Shown: in pieces, positions 34,183 through 45,711 of the stretch | Layout of the letters: each line of letters begins with the position of its first letter | Position numbering within the stretch: position 1 is the stretch's first letter | Assembly (NCBI RefSeq): GCF_048544455.1 | Contig: NC_133534.1 | Span: forward strand, 119,808,269 to 119,872,268 | Reading direction: 5' to 3' | DNA from: Silene latifolia | Taxonomy: Eukaryota; Streptophyta; Magnoliopsida; Caryophyllales; Caryophyllaceae | DNA length: 64,000 nucleotides | Notes under the pieces: model-generated | The model's database searches: none | Told to the model about the DNA's origin: nothing | The model's input: the letters and a program-made list of their open reading frames with translations, nothing else | Program-made: the position numbers and the translations under genes

Positions 34183-35805
34183 TGATGTGACTCGGATTTG
34201 CACACATTTAGTCCCCAAACTAGCCTCGTTCCTATGCTTTCTTGCATGCAGTAGGGTCGTTTCTTATCTTTAGCTTCCTACTTTGCATATTCTTTGAGGT
34301 TTTGTATCCTTGGTAGGAGAGGAATGCTAACCTTGCATATATGGAGCTAAATGGATCGCATCTAACGACCAAGCAACAAAAAGGAGACAAATACTAAAGG
34401 CCTAAGTCAGTAAAACAAGTATTTGGGCAATGATGAAGGACCCCCAAGGCTCCTCAACGATCCCCACGGGTCATGAGGCAGCAAATTGAAGAAGAAGCCA
34501 AACTGGCCTATGGGACGGGCGTCCCAAGCTCAGCCCGAGCATCCTGATGAACAAGACGGGCGTCCCAAAGACACAGCCCGAGCGTCCCACAACCAGGACG
34601 GGCAAATTTCCTTACAGCATCGGCGTCCAACAGGGTCAGGTCGAGCGGCTCCATAGAGGACTTGCAAGCCGTTAATCTTCATCTTAGGGACTTAATCGTC
34701 ATTTAAGCCCTTAGTTACCCTAATACTTGTACTTAGTATAAATACCCCATTGTAATAGGAGATTATTTACCAATTCTTAATCAAGCTTTAGTAGAGTTTT
34801 AGTAGGGTTAATTACCAAGTTAATCAAGTTGTATTACACAATTCAATCTTAATCAAATCTTAACCTTTCCTTAATCATTCAAGCGTACTTAGATTTAGTT
34901 TGGTAATTTGAAGACTATTTGGGTTTATTGGAGAATTGACAAAACTTCATCATTCATCAAGTTTTCTTCTATTATTCTTTGCTTATTATTTGGATCATCC
35001 TAAGTTGGTACAATCTCTTTTACCCTTTGCTTAATTATTGTTTATTACTTTACTCCTCCATCATGTTTTGCCTTGTCAATATGATTGAGACACTTATTAG
35101 CATGTTTTTCATGATCATGAGTGAGTAGTCTCTTAGCTAGGGTTAATAGAGGATTAGGGGAATTAATCAAGGGGTAGATCATTACTTAATAAGTTCATAT
35201 GATTGCTTGCTTGTTATAGTTTCAACTTATGCACATGTTATGCTTGATGAAATGCTTGATTGACAACCTAGCATGAATCTCGTATCCATTCAACAAGACT
35301 TGTAAGACATAAACTAACTCAAGGCTTGTTAGACCATGTATATAGTTGAATAGGAAGAAACTAAGTCGACTTGTAGGTATTGTAAAGTCTTGACCGACTC
35401 GGCTCCGAGAGCCAAATCTTCCTAGGAATTATAACATATAAACTAACTCGATTCCACTACAACAATAACTTGCTTGCATCTATGAAACTTATTTGTATAA
35501 TATCACCATGATTCCCTTAAGAAACCATGACACCCTAGTGCTTTAATCAATTGTTTCCAACCCCATTTGCTTGCTTTACTTTACTTTCATTTGTTTACAT
35601 TTCCTTTGTTAAGTAGTTTAGACTGCAAACTTCAAACTCAACCCAAATTGTGACACCCTAAGACCTAACTTTCTACAATCGATAACTTAATCCAATACCC
35701 TTCCCATGGGATCCGACCTTTACTTACCACTCTACTAAGAGTAGTTTGTTGAGATTATAAATACTGTTTGATAGTAAGAATTGATGACGTTCCAAACCCT
35801 CATCA
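34183..35805 (+). repeat. Athila-A 5' LTR
   Basis: 1623 bp, TGATGTGACTCGG to CCAAACCCTCATCA. A GC-rich island at about 34490-34650 carries repeated 'acgggcgtccc' and 'gcccgagcgtcc' steps. 'cttagtataaatacccc' (34733) is a likely TATA box with transcript start shortly downstream. Confidence 0.93.
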
Positions 35806-35808
35806 AAA

Positions 35809-35826
35809 TGGCACCGTTGCCGGGGA
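35809..35826 (+). other. Athila-A primer-binding site
   Basis: TGGCACCGTTGCCGGGGA, three bases past the LTR; the Athila-type site (TGGCGCCGTTGCCGGGGA, tRNA-Asp class) with one change. Confidence 0.92.
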
Positions 35827-35937
35827 CGGTGTTCAATTGAGTGGTTATTTGTTGTTTTTAGTTGTGTCTTTCTTAACCTTGCGGAAGTAAAACTCATCAA
35901 GGTAGTTTTAATTGTTTTCTAGTTGTTTGATTTTTGC

Positions 35938-37910
35938 ATGTCTAGGAGATCACAAGGCAAAACTTTGCCTATTGATCCGAGATTTAAAGAACTTTGACGA
36001 ATATTAGAAGAATTGTTAGAGGAACTTCAACAATTGTGGGTATTGGAGAACTTGTGGATATTGGTATTGTCCAATCGGATAGTGTTGAGTTTACCAACCC
36101 TTTTGCAAGACAAGGAGAGGAAAACCCAATTCCAAACCAACCGCAAAATCAACCTACAATGCCTAAATTTTCATCTCATTCCGTACCAACCGAGGAGAAC
36201 CTACCAAATGGTACTCCAACACCACACCACTTGACCGGTAATTTCATTGCCAAATCCGCATTCACACAATTAGTTGAGAGAACTCAATATGGAGGGATGC
36301 CTAGTGAGGACCCTCATCTACACATGGAGACTTTTTGTGACTATTGTGATGCCATTTCCTAAACGGGGGTAATCAAGACCAAGTTCGATGGGTATTGTGT
36401 CCTTTTTCCTTGATCGGAACCGCAAAACAATGGTTGAAGAGCCTAGATAAGGCTACTTTGGTATTGATTCACGGAAAAAGTTAGCACTTCCCTTCTACAA
36501 GAAGTTCTTCCCTCCGGAGAAGAACAACATGTTAAGAGCCCAAATCACCGGGTTCAAGCAGAGAGATAAGGAGTCTCTATATGAGGCATGGGAAAGATTC
36601 AGGGACACATGTCGCTCTTGTCCTCATCATGGACTAAGTGAATGGTTTCTAGTCCAACAATTTTGGAATGGATTGTATGAAGATGCAAGGAATGTGCTCA
36701 ACATGGGTTCTAATGGAAGATTCACCGAGGTTGATGACAACCAAACTTGGGCAAAGATAGAGGAATTGGAGGTTCATAACTCTCAATATAGTAGGCCAAG
36801 AAAAGCTACTAGGGGGGGAGACATGAAGTTGATTCTGTCGCACAATTGATTGCCGATTTGGGTGCCCAACTAAGCTCCCATATTAAAACAATGAACTTGA
36901 AATTTGAGAAGGCCATAGACAAGATGAATGAGGCCTCTCAATCATCCAGTCAACATGTCAATGCCATGGTGGCAACCTCTTCTATTCCAAGTGGAGTGTG
37001 TGAGAATTGTGGAACTTTGGGACATGATCAACAAGAGTGTAGGGGCACAAGTGAGCAAGTGAATACTTTCCAAGCATACAAGATTGGCACCCCTTACTCT
37101 AACTATTATAATGAAAACACCAAATTCCACCCAAACTTCTCATACAAAAGCCAAAATGTTCAAAATCCTCAACCAACATATACCCCACCTCCAATGAGAA
37201 ATCCTACTCAAAGACCCTACTTCAACCAAAACCAACCCTCTTACAATCAACCCAATGACCAAGCTTCTGTTGTTCAAAAAGCGGTCTTTCAAATGCAAAA
37301 GAGCCAACAATATTTCTTTGATCAAATGCAAAGAGATAGCCAAGCCAAAGACACTACCATCAACAATATCCTTGCTCATACCAAGATGTTGGAAACACAA
37401 TTGTTTCAATTGGCCTCTTCAAGTTCCCAAAGACAAAAAGGACAATTACCTCCTCAAGGTAACCCTACTACAAGACATGAAACTATCAATGCCATCAACT
37501 TGAGGAGTGGCACAAGATATGAGGGACCTAAGGAGCCAATTGAAGAGGATGTTGTTGAAGAAAGTGTCAAGACAAGAGATGTTATAGAACCATTGAGGAG
37601 AAATCCTAGGGTAGTAGAACCAACTACCAATGAATCATTGAAGAAGAAAAGCGATGAGAAGGCTAAAGAAGTTGACAAAGAGCCCATTGTGATTAGACTC
37701 CCATTTCCATATCGCCAAGCCAAGCCCAAGCTTGATGAGCAATTTAGAAAGTTCATGGAGATTGTGAAGAACCTTGAGGTTTTCATCCCATTCACGGAGC
37801 TGATCGACCATGTTCCGGCCTACGCAAAATACATGAAAGATATCTTTACCAAGAAGAAGTCCATAAGGAATTTGGAAACCATCGCCTTCACGAAGATAAG
37901 TAGTGCCATT
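35938..37910 (+). pseudogene. gag: Athila-A gag (broken), reaching into the pre-protease region
   Basis: Starts ATG at 35938 ('MSRRSQGKTLPIDPRFKEL') with a stop at once, then continues in other frames. 36249-36360 holds 'SAFTQLVERTQYGGM' and 'HLHMETFCDYCDAIS', then a stop at 36361. 36529-36849 holds the capsid part 'SLYEAWERFRDTCRSCPHHG'. 36846-37910 is the long open C-terminal part with a zinc knuckle C52-x2-C55-x4-H60-x4-C65 ('CENCGTLGHDQQEC'), a Gln/Asn/Pro-rich linker, 'INLRSGTRYEGP', and 'FRKFMEIVKNLEVFIPFTEL', the segment just before protease in Athila polyproteins. Several frame breaks upstream of 36846 make it a pseudogene. The sequence is cut at 37911 by the Tekay-like element, and the apparent frame end at 37946 is inside that element. 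Confidence 0.88.
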
Positions 37911-38183
37911 TGTAACACCCCCATTTATTTAGGAGCCTTTAGCTAGACATCCCAAGTAAATGAGAGCGTTACCATCTCGGTTTTCCGAGGTAGTGAATAA
38001 CAAAGTACAACAAACCAAAGTACTTTAAATTAAACTTTAGGGATTACATGTTTATTATAATTAACCAAACTAAAACTTAATATAAAATAATGTATAACTC
38101 TCAGCGGAAATAAATAAAGTGATTAAATAATTTATGTGGTCAAGACTTCTAGGTAAACTGGCCAAGTCCTCACGCATCAATAT
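37911..38183 (-). repeat. Tekay-1 3' LTR, outer part
   Basis: TGTAACACCCCC at 37911. The first 130 bases match 50839-50968. Interrupted after AATAT (38179-38183) by Copia-3. Confidence 0.88.
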
Positions 38184-39452
38184 TGAAGGAAATGTAGATT
38201 CATATACATACTAACATACTCATATATGTCGAAATTAATTTGTCATAAAATTAAATGCGGATTTTATGCATGCAAACAATATGAAAAATAGAGGAGAAAT
38301 CATGTCCTTACATTGGTGATTTCGGTTTAATGGGCACAAGAGAGATCACCTTTCTCTCTTGTTCTTGAGCTTTCCCTTATGGAAGAACAAAGATCCAAGT
38401 ATAGGATCTCTCCTTAGGATTAATACCCAAAGCTTTCTCTTAATTTAATTAATATTACAAGAACTAGTATAATATTAATTAGTAGAAAATTGAACCAAAA
38501 ATATTTATAAACTCTTAAATATTTCGGTTTTTAGAGAGAAGAAGAGGAGGATTTTGTTCTCTCTAGAAATTGTATTTTGGATGAGTGAATGAATAAAAAT
38601 ATTTTACAACCTTTTGTATATTATTAGGTAAAAATTATGGAAAAACCATCATAGGTTTTGTCTTCTCAAAACCGTGTAAGAGGAGGGCTTTAGGGGAGCC
38701 AATGCATGGAAAAATTGTTCTTCACAATGAACAATAGGCTTGCATGGCTAGTGACTAGTGTAATCATCATGCCTTCCACTAATTACAATCAACATATAAT
38801 TAGCTTAAAAACCCTCCAATTTTCGGCCCACTTGATAATATGGATTCCATATTATTTTTGTCAATTGTCAATATGTCACATGTCATATGTGATATAAATT
38901 TGTTATGTATTTTTAACATATTAAAAATCAACGTATTAATAAAAATACGTCACATACAAAAATCGACTTAGTAATTTCATAATTACTTGTGCCAAAATAT
39001 TTTACCATTTATAAATTACAACCGATTGTATTTATAACAATTCATTCAAATTTAATTGTTACATTAAACAATTATTTCATCCGAGTAATCATACAATTCA
39101 ATTACTCAGACCGTATCTCATTTAATCACATTTCAACTTGATACGTAAATTTTACTTCCAAAAATCGTCCGTCAATTTTCAAGTAATTTAATTAACTCGT
39201 AACATTATACAATTAATTAAATAATCAATTAAGAGTGTTGCCCTATAGGTATGACCTAGGGGTCAATCGATCACCACTGTCGCACGACAGTAATGTCAAA
39301 CTCTAGTCAGCCAATCATTACCGATATATGTTGACCAGTTGACAATAACAATATTACTTCCCAATTGTATTCTTTATAATGAGATTTGAACATGTGATCA
39401 TCATGATCAACAGTCGTGATCGCATTATTGTCGGAGGACACATATTCCAACA
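38184..39452 (-). repeat. Copia-3 3' LTR
   Basis: 1269 bp in plus coordinates, TGAAGGAAATGTAG...TTCCAACA, near-identical to 45712-46981. It shares the 'cgtcgtgcgacagtaatg' (inverted) block with the other copia LTRs. The frames at 38706-38897 and 39379-39597 are non-coding. Confidence 0.94.
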
Positions 39453-39466
39453 ATCTCCCACTTGTC
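39453..39466 (-). other. Copia-3 polypurine tract
   Basis: The minus strand reads GACAAGTGGGAGAT directly before the LTR. A second GAGTGGGAGATAG tract is about 45 bases upstream, near 39505-39517, as in Copia-1 and Copia-2. Confidence 0.87.
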
Positions 39467-42425
39467 CTCGACAAGTGTGCGTCACCAATTCTCTTGTCCT
39501 ATTACTATCTCCCACTCAATGCAAGGTGTCTTTCAGGTCGTACTTGCAAGTGATCATATCGAGAGTGGTTTCCTCGATCTGGAGAATAACTGATTGACCA
39601 GACTTATCTATCATAGATACTTTCCGAGCGTGGCCACGCATTTCCAGTTCATTACTTCTCGAGTGGCCCTGAGATATTTTTATAACCCTGACTAGGGGTG
39701 GACAATTCCTATCGCACTCATTCCCTTCGACTAGCCACAACCATCATAACCCAAAATATGCCCATTTGACCCCATTTACGAAGGTCGTAGTAACACAAAT
39801 CAAAGTTAATCGAAACTGTGCCATCTTAGGCAAATAGTCTTTAGTCAAAAGAATCGACTCATTCAAATACTATAGTAGCTCTCGCCACGACCAGGCTATA
39901 TAAATTTGCAAGAACTCTATAAGCGGTCATTAGGCCCGACAAAATGTTCTTAAATATCGCCTATGTGATCGACTAGTCATCTCACATGACTCTATGGCAC
40001 TTGAACTTGCCATCAATCGCATCACACTCTAGTCACTTCGAGACGTCACCTCATATAAGTAACTATGGGCAATTACAATGTTAATCCATGTTCACTTTAA
40101 CGGGGTTCAATTGTCTCTACAACCCGTTTGGATATAACAATGTACAAGGTGAGTTAATAATAACTCAAACGACAAATGTCGACATCACACTCGGGTAGTC
40201 AATATCATATTACAACCTTGTGATGTATATCGTAAGTGTAAACACTTATCGATTGCAATAGAAGTTTAACATGCCATGTGTCCATGCGTTCAAACTTCTT
40301 ACACTTGCAATTTCCTTCACATTTATGTTCTCTCTCATAGCATGAATCTTACCAAGTACACATCAAGGTTCCCGACCTTGGTTTCGGTTCTTTAACTTGA
40401 AAGAGCTTTCTTATCGACTATCACATAACGAACGAATTTGTGATGAATTATATAACTTGTACTGATCAAGTATTCCATCTACACACAATGCACTAGGTAT
40501 ATGTTTTGTAGAATCTTGTAACAATTGACAAGATTATCAGCTTGGCAATTCTCACAAGTCCTGGCTTAACTAGGAAAGATTAATTTTTGAATAACTTCTT
40601 ATTCAACTAAGCATCTTTCCAAAAACTTCTTATTTCTCTTTCTAGGCTTGAAAGATCTGGGATTCTCATAAATCCTCACATGTGCTCGGACTTTCTATAA
40701 TATGTGCAACCTCTTATCACATAATGGAGTATTCCGTCAAACACTGAAATCGCTCATCGGATTCTATTCGAGAATTCATGACGTTTCTATTATGGCTTAC
40801 CAATGATCATCATGCTCTGATGCATATGATTCATAATTGGACATGTGCATGATTATTCTAATGGCGGAAACATTAGTAGCTAATAATCATGAGACCAACC
40901 GTTCATAGGTTCAATGAACGACCATGACTGCTAATGGCAATTCCATTTTCATCTACATGAATAACCTATGTGAATGTTGATACGATGTGTATCTCTTAAT
41001 ACTAATCCAACATCCCTTGATGTAATTGGATTCATCATTGTCCATTTTCATCCAGAATTGAAAACTCAAAAGCTTCTTTATGAAACAAGATATTAGCTCG
41101 TCATTCTTTAATGAGTAATGAGATTTATACATTCAAAGGATGATAGCTCCCACTAAATTCCATGTCTTCACATGAGAATTTCCTAACTCCCACTCAATTC
41201 TACACATTTCGAAATTGACTTCTCAATCGAAATTTATTCAAGAATTTAAATATAAATTGCATTGCCAAGTTATCAGGATAAAACCATATATGTTCCCATC
41301 ATATCCCTTCAAAATACCTATTTTGAGGTGGTCTTATCTTAAACCTTACAGAAAGAGATTTTTAAATCTCCAACACACTCATGTCATAATGATGTGTAGC
41401 AATGTCATTATTCAAGTATAAACAATATCTAGAATATGTCCTTCGCAAATACCCCTTTTGGAAGGAGGTTTAACCATTTCATAGTGATGTTAAGCAATGA
41501 CATTTGCGTGGTTAAAACTTTGGCCATTGAAGATATCGGTATATCAATCTTTGAAACTCGATCATAACTAGTATGTTACTATGATTCATTCAGGCTCTTA
41601 AGTAAATCTCAAGGTTGAAACTATTGGTCAAATGTTTCATAAACTTAGTCAAAAACTTGTTAAGACTTTGCATTAGTCATTTTTCTTCCAAAACATTCTT
41701 TTGGTCTCCTCGTGTAGTTATCTTGAGAATAATCTCTTATGATTACTACACTTGGTCTCTTTAGTCATATAGAACTAACTTGAGACCATAGATCTCATCT
41801 ATTCGGCATACTATGTAAATAAATATACCTTCATTCAAATTATTCTCTCTTGTGTAGATCTTCATATACACAAGTACACAATTTTATCTTGCCTTGTGTG
41901 TTGTGTCCTCATTTTTCTCCCACTCTATCTTTAGAATAAATACACTAAACATTCAAAGATAGCATATGAGACACAAATTAATGATGTTGAAGTATAAGGA
42001 GAACTATCTCATGGATAGACTAATAGTTATTGATTTCATATGTGTACTTGGTGGTTGACATTCCTTTAAGAGAGTTCATAGACTCAAAATCGCTTTATAA
42101 ATGATCATACACAAGCCTTAAGCATGTGGACATATAATGAAACCCGTCATTATATTTGTTTATTAGATCACTTTAAGTGACTAATCTTATGTTTCAAAGT
42201 GCAAGCAATTAAAGATGAATTTTAGAACATAAAAGGATAAATGATAAAACGGGTGACTTGGGTTGCAAACCAAGTCACCATCATCCAAAATACAAACCAT
42301 TATCCAAAATACCTTTCCATCTCAAACATGGAAACTTAAAGTTCTAAAATCCAAAACATAATCTTAAAATAAGACAATGAAAAACAAAGCTCCATAAAAG
42401 CTATTCTTAGCTTCTCCATGGTTTC
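39467..42425 (-). pseudogene. Copia-3 pol remnant and 3' untranslated block
   Basis: No frame supports protease, integrase or RT. By eye alignment to Copia-1, the RT region can be placed at about 41095-41190 ('catggaatttagtgggagct' precedes where YVDD should lie), but the YVDD codons are replaced. 40770-40890 aligns with the 'NVSA-R-IM' block before RNase H, with deletions and stops. The part next to the polypurine tract (39467-39770) is strongly conserved and includes a frame at 39516-39740 that is interrupted in Copia-1. The plus-strand frame at 41215-41421 is unsupported. Confidence 0.7.
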
Positions 42426-42469
42426 TCATGCTTGCTTTTCCTTTCCTTTGTCTTTGCTTGGTGGAGGCC
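42426..42469 (-). CDS. gag: Predicted second gag exon of Copia-3
   Basis: On the minus strand, 44 bases following a 92-bp intron candidate (42470-42561) bounded by CAGTAG|GTAAATG and TGTAAATAG|GGCC. Joining keeps frame and replaces the short end of the unspliced gag by a Pro-rich then Lys/Glu/Gln-rich tail of 14 codons including TGA at 42426-42428. The tail has the charged look of a real gag C-terminus. Arabidopsis copia elements are known to make a spliced gag subgenomic RNA. The splice itself is inference. Confidence 0.5.
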
Positions 42470-42561
42470 CTATTTACAATAAAAAGGGAGATACATTATC
42501 ACAACTTTGCATCATAATACCATAGTTGAATTAGAAACATAAAAGAAGGATAGTCATTTAC
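42470..42561 (-). other. Candidate gag-terminal intron of Copia-3
   Basis: 92 bp, AT-rich, with donor AG|GTAAAT and acceptor ATTGTAAATAG|G on the minus strand. A branch-like 'tctaattcaac' lies inside. Unspliced RNA reads GGTAAATGA, a stop two codons past the donor. Confidence 0.5.
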
Positions 42562-43450
42562 CTACTGGAGTGATCTTTCCAGCTTTGATATCACCAAGGT
42601 ATTTGGAACAATTTCTTTTCCAATGTCCCATGCCATTACAATAATGGCATTTATCAAGAGGACCCTTCTTGACTTTTGAGGTGCTAGCTTCATTAGGCTT
42701 AGCTTTGGTGAATGTGGGAGCTAGCTTCTTACCCTTTCTCCCATTCTTCTTGAACTTCCCCTTACTTTTAGTGCTTATGTTAAGCACATCCTTGGGAGGG
42801 TTCACATTTAACCCCATGTCCCTCTCGGCTTGCACAAGTAACTTGTGCAACTCCTCAAGAGACACATCCTTGTCTTGCATGTTGAAATTCACTCGGAATT
42901 GCACATATGCCTTGACTTTGGACAAGGAGTGTAGAATCCTATCTACGATGAGTTCTTTGGGGATTTCAACCTTTTTAATTTTCAAGGTCTCGACAAGCTC
43001 CATGAGTTTGAGCACATGAGGGCTAACCTTTTGGCCCTCTTTGAAGTCGAGATTAAAGAATGCCGCGGCCGCCTCATATTGGACGATCCGCGGAGTTTGT
43101 GAAAACATGGTCACAAGTTTGGAGTAAATCTCATTAGCATTGCCCATTTTAAAGGCTCTCCTTTGGAGGTCCGCCTCCATCGCAAATATTAAGACATTTT
43201 TCATTGCGGCGGACTCCTTTTGGTAAGCCTCATATGCTTCCCTAGTGGCCGCGGTGGACCTAGTGGAGGGTTCGGGTGGAGAGGCCTCGGTAAGGTAACG
43301 AAGCTTGTCGTCACCTTCGGCGGCTAATTTGAGTTGGGCATCCCATTCGGAGAAATTTGACCCATTCTTTTCAAGTTTACATCGATCCATAAAGGATCGG
43401 AGCCAAGACGAACTAGCGAGAGGTGTAGCATTAGGAGTTGGTGTTGCCAT
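42554..43450 (-). CDS. gag: Copia-3 gag, intact
   Basis: A 298-residue open frame, the only convincing intact coding sequence in the window. It starts ATG at 43450 ('MATPTPNATPLASSSWLRSF') about 2.2 kb inside the 5' LTR. Residues about 20-230 form a copia-type capsid domain (UBN2 / retrotransposon gag class), with 'WDAQLKLAAEGDD', 'MFSQTPRIVQYEAAAAFFNL' and 'IPKELIVDRILHSL'. A Lys-rich basic stretch (about 225-262) precedes a zinc knuckle C268-x2-C271-x4-H276-x4-C281. The product would assemble particles and package RNA. The frame ends 17 residues past the knuckle without reaching protease, unlike Copia-1, where the frame runs on. It may alternatively be spliced to 42426-42469. Neighbouring pol is dead, so conservation of this frame implies the gag alone is useful to the family or the insertion is very young. 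Confidence 0.93.
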   Translation of the reverse strand: MATPTPNATPLASSSWLRSFMDRCKLEKNGSNFSEWDAQLKLAAEGDDKLRYLTEASPPEPSTRSTAATREAYEAYQKESAAMKNVLIFAMEADLQRRAFKMGNANEIYSKLVTMFSQTPRIVQYEAAAAFFNLDFKEGQKVSPHVLKLMELVETLKIKKVEIPKELIVDRILHSLSKVKAYVQFRVNFNMQDKDVSLEELHKLLVQAERDMGLNVNPPKDVLNISTKSKGKFKKNGRKGKKLAPTFTKAKPNEASTSKVKKGPLDKCHYCNGMGHWKRNCSKYLGDIKAGKITPVGK

Positions 43451-45695
43451 TTGTTATGAATAAGAAGTGGTCTACAAAACAAAATATAAGGAGTAAAACA
43501 ATTGTCGTTTTAATAATACTCGTAAAAATGTATGATTTAAACAAGTTTTATGCATTTTTCTAGTGACCTCTACCCAACTAGATAAATGATTCCAAGACCC
43601 AAATTCATATCGACTTAGGCACAGTGGGGCCGATACATCCTTTATCAATATAACTCGGTGGATTAACGTTTAATCGATTCTACTTTTAGAACTCTTGGTC
43701 GATAATATTACATTAACAATTATCTTTAGCCCAAAACACATCGACAAGGGCACGGTGGGGCCGATACATCCCTTATCAAATACTTTTGTTGAGTTCAATC
43801 CAAATTTCGAATAAATGTGTCCATGATCCAAACCCACATTAACTTGGGCACGGTGTGGCCGATACATCCCTTATCAATATGAATTCGGTGGATTAACATT
43901 CATCACCCACTTCCCCTACGTAACAAGGTTTGTACCCCGGTGAGGCCGAGCGCACTCCCTCGCGAAATAGGTTTTCATGGTTTCTACTATTTGGTAAGGC
44001 TATGTCTCAATTAATAGTTTTAGCGAGAGGTCATGTCAATTTATTATCTATCACGTTTTAAGTGAACTAAAGCGGTGAACTACGATAATTTTAATTGACA
44101 CGGTCGATAAACTCGATAAAAAGAGGATGCATGTTTTAGTTATGGCGATTTAGCGATGCATGTGACATAAAATAAAATGCAAGCATAAAGATAAATAAAT
44201 CCTAGTATGGCCTTTCCTAAAATAGAAAAACTATTTAACTATTACATATTCGGAAACCAACTCCATTGGTCCCTTGAACTTCGGTTGTAGCACGCATCTC
44301 GAGGTAACACCGTCTTTATGTATCGCCATTCTTGAAGAAATCCGTCTTTGGGAACTCCGGAATGAATAAAATTACATAATAAATTACATAATTTCCTATT
44401 ATACATATGTAACTAAAATAAAATAAATCTATTAAATTAAAAAACGGTGATACGAGATCACAATAAAAATTACAACCGAATCGATATTCCCATACATTTC
44501 GGGAAATACCAATTAAAATCTAAGGCCATACTAAGTAAAATTACATAATTCAAAAATTACATAAATTAAAATTATGACAATCATAAAGGAAAAATGCAGC
44601 ATTATAATATGTATGAACATGCTCAATTTTATGCTAAATCGCCTTTAATTAGCCAATATCGTATATTACTCGGTTTTTACGGATTTGCGTGATTTCAACA
44701 TTTTATAATCACAAAAATACATAAACTCATATTTATGCATAAGTTAATTACCCTAACCTCTTAGGACTCAAAATTTAGTCTTCACTAATAATTTGACCAT
44801 AATTAACCCATATTTTATAAAATTGTTCATAAATGGATCAAAAATTACAAAAATAAGCCATAAACTTCAAATAAATCACAAAATTTCAAATAAATTTGAA
44901 ATTTGAAATTTAAACTTATGAACATTCTGGAAAATTACCATGACACTCATAATGTTCAAAATCTTAGGTTAAAAATTTCGAAATTTTTCCGGAAAAACAA
45001 TGTTGCGGTTTATCGATTTTTAATAAAATAATCATAAAAACATGGAAAAATTATTTTCATTAACTTTTCAATTTTAGATCTGAAAAATATAATAAAATGC
45101 AACATTAGACGTTTTTCCTAAGTCATAGATTATGTTTTATTAATTTTCCACTAATAATGTCACTATTTATGCTATTTTTCTTCAAAAATCCATAAATCAT
45201 GCAAAAAGACTTCTTTATAGCCAATTATTTTACACACATCTTGTAAAATTGCATGTGACAACATATTAATTTTCTATGACCAGATTCGAAATTTAACTCA
45301 TATTAACCTATTTTTCACTTAAATCCGAATTTAATAATGAGAAATTCATTTTTCGAGCATAACAAGTCCAAAAATTATGAAAATTTACAGGTTATCTCAA
45401 AATAATATATGTGACAACATATCCAAAAATCAATTGAAAATTCGAAGTGTAGCTAATTTTAGACCAAAAATGACATTTTTACTCATAAAATCATATTTAA
45501 ATTCCATTATTGTAAATTATGAAAAATAAAAATCCGAAAAATTAACCAAAATATCCTAAAACATTTTAGGACCAGAAATATTAACATGCATGAATTAATT
45601 TCGTGATATATCATAATAACACAAATTTTACAAGTTTTATTTGTTATTCTTATAACTCGGAAAAACTTTTAACCAATTTGCATGCAAACAACCGT
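43451..45695 (-). mobile_element. Copia-3 leader with tandem boxes
   Basis: Untranslated leader matching the Copia-2 leader along most of its length. Boxes 'gggcacggtggggccgatac' near 43750, with variants near 43618, 43846 and 43936, sit between 'ctcggtggattaac' and 'tcggtcgataat' steps. 'gataatttattatcta' and 'gcgagaggtcatgtcaattt' near 44020 are nearly unchanged from Copia-2. The frame at 43670-43867 spans the boxes and is not a gene. Confidence 0.82.
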
Positions 45696-45709
45696 GGCTC
45701 TTGATACCG
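45696..45709 (-). other. Copia-3 primer-binding site variant
   Basis: The minus strand reads CGGTATCAAGAGCC, the tRNA-iMet-type site with the same extra A as Copia-2, two bases from the 5' LTR. Confidence 0.75.
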
Positions 45710-45711
45710 AT

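Noticed and set aside
42669..43019. 116-codon plus-strand frame
   Set aside because: Antisense to the intact Copia-3 gag.
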